From assembly GCA_022449455.1 (NCBI GenBank), contig JAKUPL010000019.1, positions 38,171 through 89,449 of the forward strand: a stretch of 51,279 nucleotides of DNA, in the 5' to 3' direction. Position 1 is the first letter of the stretch, and the number at the start of each line of letters is the position of its first letter. Source of the stretch: Alcanivorax sp. (GTDB taxonomy: Bacteria; Pseudomonadota; Gammaproteobacteria; Pseudomonadales; Alcanivoracaceae). The position numbers and the translations under genes were made by a program. Below, piece by piece: positions 27,967 through 35,142 of the stretch. Under the pieces are notes generated by a model. The model searched no databases, had not been told where the DNA came from, and worked only from the letters and a program-made list of their open reading frames with translations.

Positions 27967-27996
27967 TTGGCTTTTGCGTTGCTCGCGGGCTAGAAT
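27967..27996 (+). promoter_or_regulatory. Probable sigma-70 promoter of trpL-trpE
   Basis: TTGGCT (27967-27972) and TAGAAT (27991-27996) are separated by 18 bases, matching four of six and five of six consensus positions. Transcription would start near 28003, giving a leader of about 36 nt before the leader-peptide ATG. It lies in the gap between two divergent genes and upstream of an attenuator, where a trp promoter is expected. Confidence 0.6.
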
Positions 27997-28038
27997 CCGG
28001 CCATTCATTCGCTTGAACGTCCCCGAGGATTCGTGGTG

Positions 28039-28107
28039 ATGCTGTCGCGCCCGCACAATCCGCTGCTGTTTTCCGCCTCCCGCGGCCCCGCCCGCTGGCG
28101 ATGGTGA
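28039..28107 (+). CDS. trpL: trp leader peptide with two Trp codons before its stop
   Basis: A 22-codon frame, MLSRPHNPLLFSASRGPARW followed by R-W-stop, ends TGG CGA TGG TGA: Trp at positions 20 and 22 are the only Trp codons and sit at the very end. GAGG lies about 11 bases upstream. It is followed within 60 bases by alternative hairpins and a T-rich tract, then trpE. This is the layout of ribosome-mediated attenuation, known for trpE in Pseudomonas and trp in E. coli. The small size means it is easy to miss, but the context makes it convincing. Confidence 0.75.
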   Translation: MLSRPHNPLLFSASRGPARWRW

Positions 28108-28119
28108 AGCTCGCCCCCG

Positions 28120-28164
28120 CGCGCCGTTGAGGCGCGTCCGCCGGTAACGGCGCCCCTTTGTTTT
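28120..28164 (+). terminator. trp attenuator: antiterminator and terminator hairpins
   Basis: CGCGCC (28120-28125) pairs with GGCGCG (28131-28136), the proposed antiterminator. GGCGC (28131-28135) can instead pair with GCGCC (28150-28154), or CGCCG with CGGCG (28139-28143/28148-28152), each followed by the T-rich tract TTTGTTTT at 28157-28164, the proposed terminator. GGCG across the first Trp codon (28097-28100) can pair with CGCC at 28122-28125, giving the classical 1:2, 2:3 and 3:4 set. Pairings were found by eye; no energies were computed. Confidence 0.65.
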
Positions 28165-28203
28165 CGCTACAATCCGACACCTGAATAAGAACCGGGGACC
28201 ATC

Positions 28204-29694
28204 ATGTCACCACGCAATCTCGACGATGCCGCCCGTCAGGGCTTTACCCGCGTACCGGTGGTGCGCGAAGTGCTGGCGGATCTGGACACGCCGCTGTCCG
28301 CCTATCGCAAACTGGCCGCCGGGCCGTACAGCTACCTGTTCGAGTCGGTGCAGGGCGGCGAGCGCTGGGGGCGCTACTCCATGATCGGGCTGCCCGCCCG
28401 GGAAGTGGTGCGCATCACCGGCCAGCATATCATTGTCGACGGCGAGAGCGGGCGCCGGGAATTGCAGTGCGAGGACCCGATCGCCTGGATTGAGGGCTAC
28501 CGCCGGCAGTATCGCGCCCCGGATATTCCCGGCCTGCCGCGCTTCAACGGCGGCCTGGTGGGCTATTTCGGTTACGACAGCGTGCGCTATTTCGAGCCCC
28601 GGCTGGGCCCGGCGCCGGGGGAGGATGTGCTGGGGGTGCCGGACATCCTGCTGATGCGCTCCGAGGAAGTGGTGGTGTTCGATAATCTGCGCGGCAGCCT
28701 GTTCCTGGTGGTCCACGTGGATCCGACCGAGGCCGGCGCCGAGGCCCGCGCCGAAGCGCGCCTGGACGAGCTGGAAACCCGGCTGCGCGCGCCGCTGCCC
28801 GAGCCGGAGCATCAGGTTTACGGCGAGCCGGTGGACGAGAACGACTTCGTCTCCGAGTTTCCCCGCGATCGCCACGCGGCGGCGGTGGAAACGATCCGCG
28901 AGTACATCCTCGCCGGCGACGTGATGCAGGTGGTGCCGGCCCAGCGCATGAGCTGTGAATTCCCGGCCCCGGCCATGGACCTGTACCGGGCGCTGCGCTA
29001 CCTGAACCCGTCGCCGTACATGTTCTATCTGGATCTGGAGGACTTCCACATCGCCGGCTCCTCGCCGGAGATCCTCACCCGGGTGGAGGACGACCAGGTC
29101 ACGGTGCGCCCCATCGCCGGCACCCGCAAACGCGGCGCCACGCCGGAGCGCGACAAGGAACTGGAAGAAGAGCTGCTGGCCGACCCCAAGGAAATCGCCG
29201 AGCATCTGATGCTGATCGATCTGGGCCGCAATGACGTGGGCCGGGTGGCGAAGCCCGGCCAGGTGCGCGTCACCGGCCATATGGAGATCGAGCGCTACTC
29301 CCACGTGATGCACATCGTCTCCAACGTGGAAGGCACCCTGCGCGAGGGCCTCGGCCCCCTGGAGGTGCTGGCCGCCACCTTCCCGGCGGGCACCCTCAGC
29401 GGCGCGCCCAAGATCCGTGCCATGGAAATCATCGACGAGCTGGAACCCACCAAGCGCGGTGTCTACGGCGGCGCGGTGGGCTACATCGGCTTCAACGACG
29501 ACATGGACATGGCCATCGCCATCCGCACCGCGGTGGTCAAGGACGGCCGGCTCTATGTGCAGGCCGGCGGCGGCATCGTCGCCGATTCGGTGCCGGACCT
29601 GGAGTGGAAGGAAACCATGAACAAGGCACGCGCCGTGTTCCGCGCCGTGAACATGGCCCTCGGCGGGCTCGATCTGAACGGGGAGGGCAAGTAA
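28204..29694 (+). CDS. trpE: Anthranilate synthase component I
   Basis: 496-residue TrpE, which makes anthranilate from chorismate using ammonia supplied by TrpG, the first step of tryptophan synthesis. The N-terminal [20 protein letters not shown] holds the site tied to tryptophan feedback. The chorismate-binding domain (about 220-490) has [37 protein letters not shown]-like [17 protein letters not shown], and [20 protein letters not shown]. The stop overlaps the trpG start by one base (TAATG). Unlike P. aeruginosa, where trpE lies apart from trpGDC, here all four are contiguous. Confidence 0.97.
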   Translation: MSPRNLDDAARQGFTRVPVVREVLADLDTPLSAYRKLAAGPYSYLFESVQGGERWGRYSMIGLPAREVVRITGQHIIVDGESGRRELQCEDPIAWIEGYRRQYRAPDIPGLPRFNGGLVGYFGYDSVRYFEPRLGPAPGEDVLGVPDILLMRSEEVVVFDNLRGSLFLVVHVDPTEAGAEARAEARLDELETRLRAPLPEPEHQVYGEPVDENDFVSEFPRDRHAAAVETIREYILAGDVMQVVPAQRMSCEFPAPAMDLYRALRYLNPSPYMFYLDLEDFHIAGSSPEILTRVEDDQVTVRPIAGTRKRGATPERDKELEEELLADPKEIAEHLMLIDLGRNDVGRVAKPGQVRVTGHMEIERYSHVMHIVSNVEGTLREGLGPLEVLAATFPAGTLSGAPKIRAMEIIDELEPTKRGVYGGAVGYIGFNDDMDMAIAIRTAVVKDGRLYVQAGGGIVADSVPDLEWKETMNKARAVFRAVNMALGGLDLNGEGK

Positions 29695-30284
29695 TGCGCG
29701 TGCTGATGATCGACAACTACGACAGTTTTACCTACAACCTGGTGCAGTACCTGCAGGAACTGGGCGCCGAAGTGCTGGTGCACCGCAACGACCGGATCGA
29801 TCTGGCCGGCATGGAAGCGCTCGACGCCGACCGGCTGATGATCTCCCCGGGCCCCTGCACGCCCAACGAGGCGGGCATTTCCGTGGACGCCATTCGCCAC
29901 TTCGCCGGCAAGCTGCCGATTCTCGGCGTGTGCCTGGGCCACCAGGCCCTGGGGCAGGCGTTCGGCGCCAAGGTGGTACGGGCGCGCACCGTGATGCACG
30001 GCAAGACCTCGCCGGTGTATCACACCGGCCAGGGCGTGTTCCGGGGCCTGCCCAGCCCCTACGTGGCCACCCGCTACCATTCCCTGGTGGTGGACAAGGC
30101 CAGTCTGCCGGACTGCTTCGAGATCACCGCCTGGACCCTGGACGACAACGGCGACATGGACGAGATCATGGGCATGCGTCACAAGGAACTGCCCCTGGAA
30201 GGCGTGCAGTACCATCCGGAGTCGATTCTCACCGAGCACGGCCACGACCTGCTGAACAACTTTCTCAAGGGGGAGCGCGCATGA
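29694..30284 (+). CDS. trpG: Anthranilate synthase component II (glutamine amidotransferase)
   Basis: 196-residue class I glutamine amidotransferase giving ammonia to TrpE. It may also serve PabB if no separate PabA exists. The triad is Cys80 ([14 protein letters not shown]), His174 and Glu176 (VQYHPESIL). The oxyanion-side [13 protein letters not shown] is present. It is joined to trpE by a TAATG overlap and to trpD by ATGA. Confidence 0.97.
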   Translation: MRVLMIDNYDSFTYNLVQYLQELGAEVLVHRNDRIDLAGMEALDADRLMISPGPCTPNEAGISVDAIRHFAGKLPILGVCLGHQALGQAFGAKVVRARTVMHGKTSPVYHTGQGVFRGLPSPYVATRYHSLVVDKASLPDCFEITAWTLDDNGDMDEIMGMRHKELPLEGVQYHPESILTEHGHDLLNNFLKGERA

Positions 30285-31324
30285 ACATCAAGGAAGCCCT
30301 GGCCACGGTGGTGGACCATATCGACCTGACCACCGACCAGATGCAGGGCGTGATGCGCGAGATCATGACCGGCGGCGCCACCGACGCTCAGATCGGCGGT
30401 TTTCTGGTGGCCCTGCGCATGAAGAGCGAATCCCTGGATGAGATCACTGGCGCCGCCATGGTGATGCGTGAACTGGTCACCCCGGTGGTGGTGGACAACC
30501 GCCGCCATCTGGTGGACATCGTCGGCACCGGCGGCGACGGCGCCAACCTGTTCAACGTGTCCACCGCCAGCGCCTTCGTGGCCGCCGCCGCCGGCTGCCG
30601 GGTGGCCAAGCACGGCAACCGCTCGGTGAGCTCGAAAAGCGGCTCCTCGGACCTGCTGGAAGCGGCCGGCATCCGTCTCGATCTGAGCCCGGCGGACATC
30701 GCCCGTTGCGTGGACGGCGTGGGCGTGGGCTTCATGTTCGCGCCGGCCCATCACGGCGCCATGAAGTACGCCATCGGCCCGCGCAAGGAACTGGGCATGC
30801 GCACCCTGTTCAATATCCTCGGGCCGATGACCAATCCGGCCGGCGTGCAACGCCTGGTGGTGGGGGTGTTCTCCGACAAGCTGTGCCGGCCCATGGCCGA
30901 GGTGCTGGGGCGGCTGGGCGCCGAGCATGTGATGGTGGTGCACGGCCTGGACGGCCTGGACGAGATCAGCCTGGCCGGGCGCACCCATGTGGCTGAGTAC
31001 AAGGACGGCACCGTCAACGAATACACGCTGACGCCGGAAGACGTGGGGCTGGAGTCCGATTCCCTGGTGGGGTTGGACGTGACCGACCCGCAGGCGTCCC
31101 TGGCGCTGATTCGCGATGCCTTCGGCAAGCGCAAGGGCCACCACGCCGGCAAGGCCGCCGACATGATCGCGCTCAATGCCGGCGCCGCCATCTACGTGGC
31201 CGGTGTCACCCGCACCCTGGAGGGGGGGGTTCGGATGGCGGAGGATCTGGTCCACAATGGCGAGGCTGCGGAACGCATGCGCGAACTGGCGCAATTCTCA
31301 GTCGCCCTCAAAGAGGAGGTGTAG
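30281..31324 (+). CDS. trpD: Anthranilate phosphoribosyltransferase
   Basis: 347-residue TrpD, which adds phosphoribose to anthranilate. The PRPP-binding [14 protein letters not shown] begins at 82, followed by [19 protein letters not shown], and [11 protein letters not shown] in the second half. The length is normal. Near the 3' end, eight consecutive G residues (31222-31229) encode part of LEGGVRM; slippage there would frameshift the last 30 or so residues. It starts in an ATGA overlap with trpG. Confidence 0.97.
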   Translation: MNIKEALATVVDHIDLTTDQMQGVMREIMTGGATDAQIGGFLVALRMKSESLDEITGAAMVMRELVTPVVVDNRRHLVDIVGTGGDGANLFNVSTASAFVAAAAGCRVAKHGNRSVSSKSGSSDLLEAAGIRLDLSPADIARCVDGVGVGFMFAPAHHGAMKYAIGPRKELGMRTLFNILGPMTNPAGVQRLVVGVFSDKLCRPMAEVLGRLGAEHVMVVHGLDGLDEISLAGRTHVAEYKDGTVNEYTLTPEDVGLESDSLVGLDVTDPQASLALIRDAFGKRKGHHAGKAADMIALNAGAAIYVAGVTRTLEGGVRMAEDLVHNGEAAERMRELAQFSVALKEEV

Positions 31325-31332
31325 AGCCCAGC

Positions 31333-32124
31333 ATGAGCGAGACGATTCTGGACCGCATCATTGAACGCAAGCGGGCGGAGATCCACGCCGGCCAGCAGCA
31401 TTATACGATCGGTGATTTCGAGGCCATGGCGCGGAACCAGGGCAAGGCCCGGGGCTTCGCCGCGGCGTTGTACCGCAGCGTCGCCGAACAGCGGCCGGCG
31501 GTGATCGCCGAGGTCAAGAAGGCCTCGCCCAGCAAGGGCGTGATCCGTGAGGATTTCGACCCGGTGGACATCGCGCGCCGCTATCAGGCGGCCGGTGCCA
31601 GCGCCCTGTCGGTGCTTACCGACGAGGAATTCTTCCAGGGGCACGAGGATTATCTGCGCGCTGCCCGTAACGCGGTGACCCTGCCGGTGCTGCGCAAGGA
31701 CTTCATGATCGACCCCTGGCAGATCTTCCAGAGCCGCGCCATGGGCGCCGACGCCGTGCTGCTGATCGTGGCGGCGCTGTCCGACGCCCAGCTCGACGAG
31801 CTTTACCACGCCGCCCAGCGGGCCGGCTGCGATGTGCTGGTGGAGGTGCATTCCGGGGAGGAGCTGGAGCGCGCCATGAAGCTGAACATCGAGCTGGTGG
31901 GCATCAACAACCGGAACCTGAAAACCTTCGAGACCAGCCTGGACACGACGCTGACCCTGGCCGAGCAGGTCCCCGGCGACCATCTGGTGATCACCGAGAG
32001 CGGCATCCACAGCCGTGAGGACGTGCGGTTGATGCGCGACAGCGGCATCAACGGCTTCCTGGTCGGTGAGGCCTTCATGAAGGCGGACGACCCGGGCGCC
32101 GCTCTCAAGGCGTTGTTCTTCTAG
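31333..32124 (+). CDS. trpC: Indole-3-glycerol phosphate synthase
   Basis: 263-residue TrpC, the monofunctional TIM-barrel enzyme closing the indole ring. AVIAEVKKASPSKGVIREDF carries the catalytic Glu and Lys, followed by SVLTDEEFFQG, LRKDFMIDPWQI and VGINNRNLKTFETSLDT. No TrpF domain is fused. It begins 8 bases after trpD and is followed by a strong terminator, so it is the end of trpE-G-D-C; trpF, trpB and trpA must lie elsewhere, as in Pseudomonas. Confidence 0.97.
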   Translation: MSETILDRIIERKRAEIHAGQQHYTIGDFEAMARNQGKARGFAAALYRSVAEQRPAVIAEVKKASPSKGVIREDFDPVDIARRYQAAGASALSVLTDEEFFQGHEDYLRAARNAVTLPVLRKDFMIDPWQIFQSRAMGADAVLLIVAALSDAQLDELYHAAQRAGCDVLVEVHSGEELERAMKLNIELVGINNRNLKTFETSLDTTLTLAEQVPGDHLVITESGIHSREDVRLMRDSGINGFLVGEAFMKADDPGAALKALFF

Positions 32125-32153
32125 CGTGTGATTTGAGACGGGTCGCTTGAAGC

Positions 32154-32180
32154 AAAAAAGCCCGCGTCAGCGGGCTTTTT
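32154..32180. terminator. Rho-independent terminator between trpC and vfr
   Basis: GCCCGC, loop GTCA, GCGGGC, flanked by six A on the left and five T on the right. It can serve trpC on the plus strand and vfr, which ends at 32202, on the minus strand. Confidence 0.9.
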
Positions 32181-32201
32181 CATTACCGGGGCGGGGCGTC
32201 G

Positions 32202-32831
32202 TCAGCGGGTGCCGTAGACCACCATGGTCTTGCCCTTCACCGACACCAGGCCCTGCTCTTCCAGGTTCTTGAGAACCCGGCCCACCATTTCCCGGGAACA
32301 GCCGACGATACGACCGATCTCCTGGCGGGTGACCTTGATCTGCATGCCGTCCGGGTGGGTCATGGCGTCGGGCTGCTTGCACAGGTCCAGCAGGGTGCCG
32401 GCCACCCGGCCGGTCACGTCCAGAAACGCCAGGTCGCCCACCTTGCGGGTGGTGGCGCGCAGGCGGCCGGCGATCTGCGCGGACACCGCGAACAGAATGT
32501 CGGCGTCCTCGCGGGTCAGCTGGCGGAATTTGGCGTAGCTGACCTCCGCCACCTCGCACTCGGTTTTCGCCTTGACCCAGGCGGAGCGGCTCGGCTCGGC
32601 CTCGAACAGCCCCATCTCACCGAAGAAATCGCCGGCGTTCAGGTAGGCCATGATCATTTCGCGGCCGTCGTCGTCCTCGATCATGACGGTGACGGAACCC
32701 TTGAGGATGTAATATAAGGCGTCCGATTCGTCGCCGGCGTAAATAATCGTGCTTTTGGCCGGGTATTTACGGCGGTGGCAATTGGCCAGAAACCGATCCA
32801 GGTTGGGAATTATCTTATTTCCGTCGCTCAT
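32202..32831 (-). CDS. vfr: cAMP-responsive transcription factor of the Vfr/Crp family
   Basis: 209-residue Crp-type regulator. The cyclic-nucleotide domain has the phosphate-binding sequence [17 protein letters not shown] with the Glu, Arg and Ser that hold cAMP. The C-terminal helix-turn-helix reads [25 protein letters not shown], as in Crp. The gene lies next to trpC and divergent from an osmC-like gene, exactly the context of Pseudomonas vfr. I chose the ATG at 32831 ([10 protein letters not shown]) rather than an in-frame start 72 bases upstream; it matches the usual family length. Confidence 0.93.
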   Translation of the reverse strand: MSDGNKIIPNLDRFLANCHRRKYPAKSTIIYAGDESDALYYILKGSVTVMIEDDDGREMIMAYLNAGDFFGEMGLFEAEPSRSAWVKAKTECEVAEVSYAKFRQLTREDADILFAVSAQIAGRLRATTRKVGDLAFLDVTGRVAGTLLDLCKQPDAMTHPDGMQIKVTRQEIGRIVGCSREMVGRVLKNLEEQGLVSVKGKTMVVYGTR

Positions 32832-33090
32832 GGGAACTCTGCTTTGGCACTGCTTGAAGGCTTTCTGGGCTTGGGGCCGGAAGCCGGAAAAAAGTCGTAG
32901 CAATTCAAGCTAAAGGAGTTTGCCTTTTTTTCACGTGGCTGCCAAGGGATGTGGTGCACACTCTGTATCTTCCTGTCTCCCCTCCTGACCGCCCGCAACG
33001 CCGCCGCCACGGGCGGTCGGGCTATGGCGAAACGCCGCTCTGTGGTAGTCTGCGCGGCCATTCCGGGACGCTTTGAGCAGGAGAGAGCGG

Positions 33091-33513
33091 ATGAAGGCGG
33101 TGGTCGAATGGCAGGGCGATGTCTGCTTCCAGGCGGAATCCGGCAGCGGGCACTCCATCGTGATGGACGGTCCTCCGGACCACGGTGGCAAGAATCGGGG
33201 CGCGCGCCCCATGGAAACCGTGCTGATGGGCCTGGGCGGTTGCTCCAGCTTCGACGTGGTGCACATTCTCGGCAAGGCCCGGCAGGACGTGACCTCCTGC
33301 CGCTGCGAACTCAGCGCGGAACGCGCCGAGGACGAGATTCCCGCCGTTTTTACCAAAATTCACCTGCACTTCGTGGTGGCCGGCAATAACCTCAAGGAAA
33401 CGCACGTCAAGCGAGCGGTGTCCTTGTCCGCGGAGAAGTACTGTTCCGCGACCATCATGCTCAGCCGTGGGGGTGTCGAGGTAACCCACAGCTATACCAT
33501 CGAGTCCCGCTAA
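33091..33513 (+). CDS. OsmC family protein (YhfA-like)
   Basis: 140-residue OsmC-like protein. The two cysteines of the family's peroxide-reducing pair are present: Cys51 in GLGGCSSFDVVHIL and Cys118 in AEKYCSATIML. Closest in style to the YhfA subgroup, whose true substrate is not established. AGGAG lies just upstream of the ATG. It sits between vfr and speD, as in Pseudomonas. Confidence 0.9.
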   Translation: MKAVVEWQGDVCFQAESGSGHSIVMDGPPDHGGKNRGARPMETVLMGLGGCSSFDVVHILGKARQDVTSCRCELSAERAEDEIPAVFTKIHLHFVVAGNNLKETHVKRAVSLSAEKYCSATIMLSRGGVEVTHSYTIESR

Positions 33514-33543
33514 CGCGGTAGCAACGGTCAACGGGGAAACGCC

Positions 33544-34347
33544 GTGGTGAAAGATCCCAATCCCAAGATTACGGTCCATGGTTTCAACAACCTGACCAAA
33601 TCCCTGAGTTTCAATATCTTCGATATCGCCTATGCGAAGACCGAGCAGCACCGCAAGGAGTACATCGAGTACATCGATGAGCTTTACAACGCGGAGCGGC
33701 TTACCGAGATTCTCACCAATGTGACGCGCATCATCGGCGCCAACATCCTCAATATCGCCCGCCAGGATTACGATCCCCAGGGCGCCAGCGTGACCATGCT
33801 GATCGCCGAGCACGAGTCGCCGCCCACCGATGAGGACTGGGACGAGGAAGCGCCGGGTCCGCTGCCGGATTCGGTGGTGGCGCACCTGAACAAGAGCCAC
33901 GTGACGGTGCACACCTATCCGGAGTCGCACCCGGACAACGGCATCTCCACCTTCCGGGTGGACGTGGACGTGTCCACCTGCGGGGTGATTTCACCGCTGC
34001 GCGCGCTCAATTACCTGATCCACAGCTTCGATTCGGACATCGTCACCATCGACTACCGGGTGCGCGGCATGACCCGTGACGTGGACGGCACCAAGCATTA
34101 CATCGACCACGACATCAACTCGATCCAGAACTTCCTGACCGAGAACACCCAGAACGCCTATCAGATGATCGACGTGAACGTGTATCAGGAGAACATCTTT
34201 CACACCAAGATGTTGCTCAAGGAGTTCGACATCGAGAACTACCTGTTCGGCGCCGGCAGCGACGAATTCGACGAGGCCGCCCTGGCCAACATCAAGGAGC
34301 GCCTGCGCACCGAGATGCTGGAGATCTTCTACAGCCGCAATATGTAG
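33544..34347 (+). CDS. speD: S-adenosylmethionine decarboxylase proenzyme
   Basis: 267-residue class 1A SpeD; it makes decarboxylated AdoMet, the aminopropyl donor for spermidine. The self-cleavage site is Lys117-Ser118 in [14 protein letters not shown]; Ser118 becomes the pyruvoyl group. The rest is strongly conserved ([44 protein letters not shown]). The GTG at 33544 is chosen; another GTG follows immediately. No speE lies nearby. A terminator follows. Confidence 0.95.
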   Translation: MVKDPNPKITVHGFNNLTKSLSFNIFDIAYAKTEQHRKEYIEYIDELYNAERLTEILTNVTRIIGANILNIARQDYDPQGASVTMLIAEHESPPTDEDWDEEAPGPLPDSVVAHLNKSHVTVHTYPESHPDNGISTFRVDVDVSTCGVISPLRALNYLIHSFDSDIVTIDYRVRGMTRDVDGTKHYIDHDINSIQNFLTENTQNAYQMIDVNVYQENIFHTKMLLKEFDIENYLFGAGSDEFDEAALANIKERLRTEMLEIFYSRNM

Positions 34348-34368
34348 TCGTCGCAAGCTTCAAGCCGT

Positions 34369-34401
34369 AAAAAAACCGCCGGTTTCGCCGGCGGTTTTTT
34401 T
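34369..34401. terminator. Rho-independent terminator between speD and coq7
   Basis: CCGCCGG (34376-34382), loop TTTCG, CCGGCGG (34388-34394), with seven A before and seven T after. It suits both convergent genes, speD on the plus strand and coq7 on the minus strand. Confidence 0.92.
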
Positions 34402-34407
34402 ATTCGT

Positions 34408-35061
34408 TCAAACCCGGTAGGTGGCGAAGGTCATCACCTTGCTCATCAGGGTCATGGCGCCGCGTATCGGTGGCGGCAGCGGGGCGCCGCCGGCGTCGCT
34501 GGCGGTGACCGCGTGCTTCAGTTCATCGGTGCGCATCTGTTCCAGAATGGCGCGGCTGCGGCGGTCACGCAGGGGCAGCCGCGCCATGTGATTCTCCAGG
34601 TGGCGCACCACCTGATTCTCCGTCTCCGCCACGAAGCCCAGGCTCCAGCGGTCGCCGGCCAGCCCGGCGCCGGCGCCCAGGGTGTAGCTCATGGCGTAGA
34701 AAATCGGATTAAGGCGGCTGGGCACGCCGCCCAGTTCACGGATGCGGTCCTCGCACCAGGCCAGATGATCCTCTTCCTCCCGGGCCGCCTCCTCCATGGC
34801 ATGGCGCACATGGGGCAGGGTGGCGGTGCTGGCCTGACCCTGGTAGAGGCCCTGGGCGCACACCTCGCCGGTATGGTTGATGCGCATCAGCCCGGTCACG
34901 TGCCGCCGTTCGCCGTCGGACAGCGGGCCCTCGTCGCGGGCCTGATCAAGCCCGGGGGGCTGGCGCTCGGCGCGGGCGGAGCCCGGTGTCAGGGTGCGCA
35001 TGGCGTTGTCCACCCGGCTGAGCAGGCGGTCCAGGGGGGTCAGCTGTCGCTCGGTCATCAC
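34408..35061 (-). CDS. coq7: Ubiquinone synthesis hydroxylase Coq7 (demethoxyubiquinone hydroxylase)
   Basis: 217-residue di-iron hydroxylase acting late in ubiquinone synthesis; it replaces the flavin enzyme UbiF in Pseudomonas-like bacteria. Iron ligands are visible as Glu66 (RINHTGEVCAQGLY), the EEEDH cluster at 95-99 (AREEEDHLAWCEDR), the later ETENQVVRHLENH and DELKHA. The end of the protein (MSKVMTFATYRV) is typical. It is convergent with speD, the same order as in Pseudomonas. Confidence 0.94.
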   Translation of the reverse strand: MMTERQLTPLDRLLSRVDNAMRTLTPGSARAERQPPGLDQARDEGPLSDGERRHVTGLMRINHTGEVCAQGLYQGQASTATLPHVRHAMEEAAREEEDHLAWCEDRIRELGGVPSRLNPIFYAMSYTLGAGAGLAGDRWSLGFVAETENQVVRHLENHMARLPLRDRRSRAILEQMRTDELKHAVTASDAGGAPLPPPIRGAMTLMSKVMTFATYRV

Positions 35062-35142
35062 GGTCTCCGGAGCAGGGTTGCGGGCATGCTAGCGCCAAAG
35101 GTGGCCGCCGTGAAGCGCCGGGCCGCCCGTCGTTGCGCTGGA

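Noticed and set aside
31200-31324. Frameshift in trpD at the G8 tract
   Set aside because: The frame stays open with the correct family C-terminus and normal length, so the gene is intact in this sequence.
32940-32970. Possible Vfr/Crp site between vfr and the osmC-like gene
   Set aside because: TGTGGTGCACA is a short palindrome, but the half-sites are 3 bases apart rather than the 6 required.
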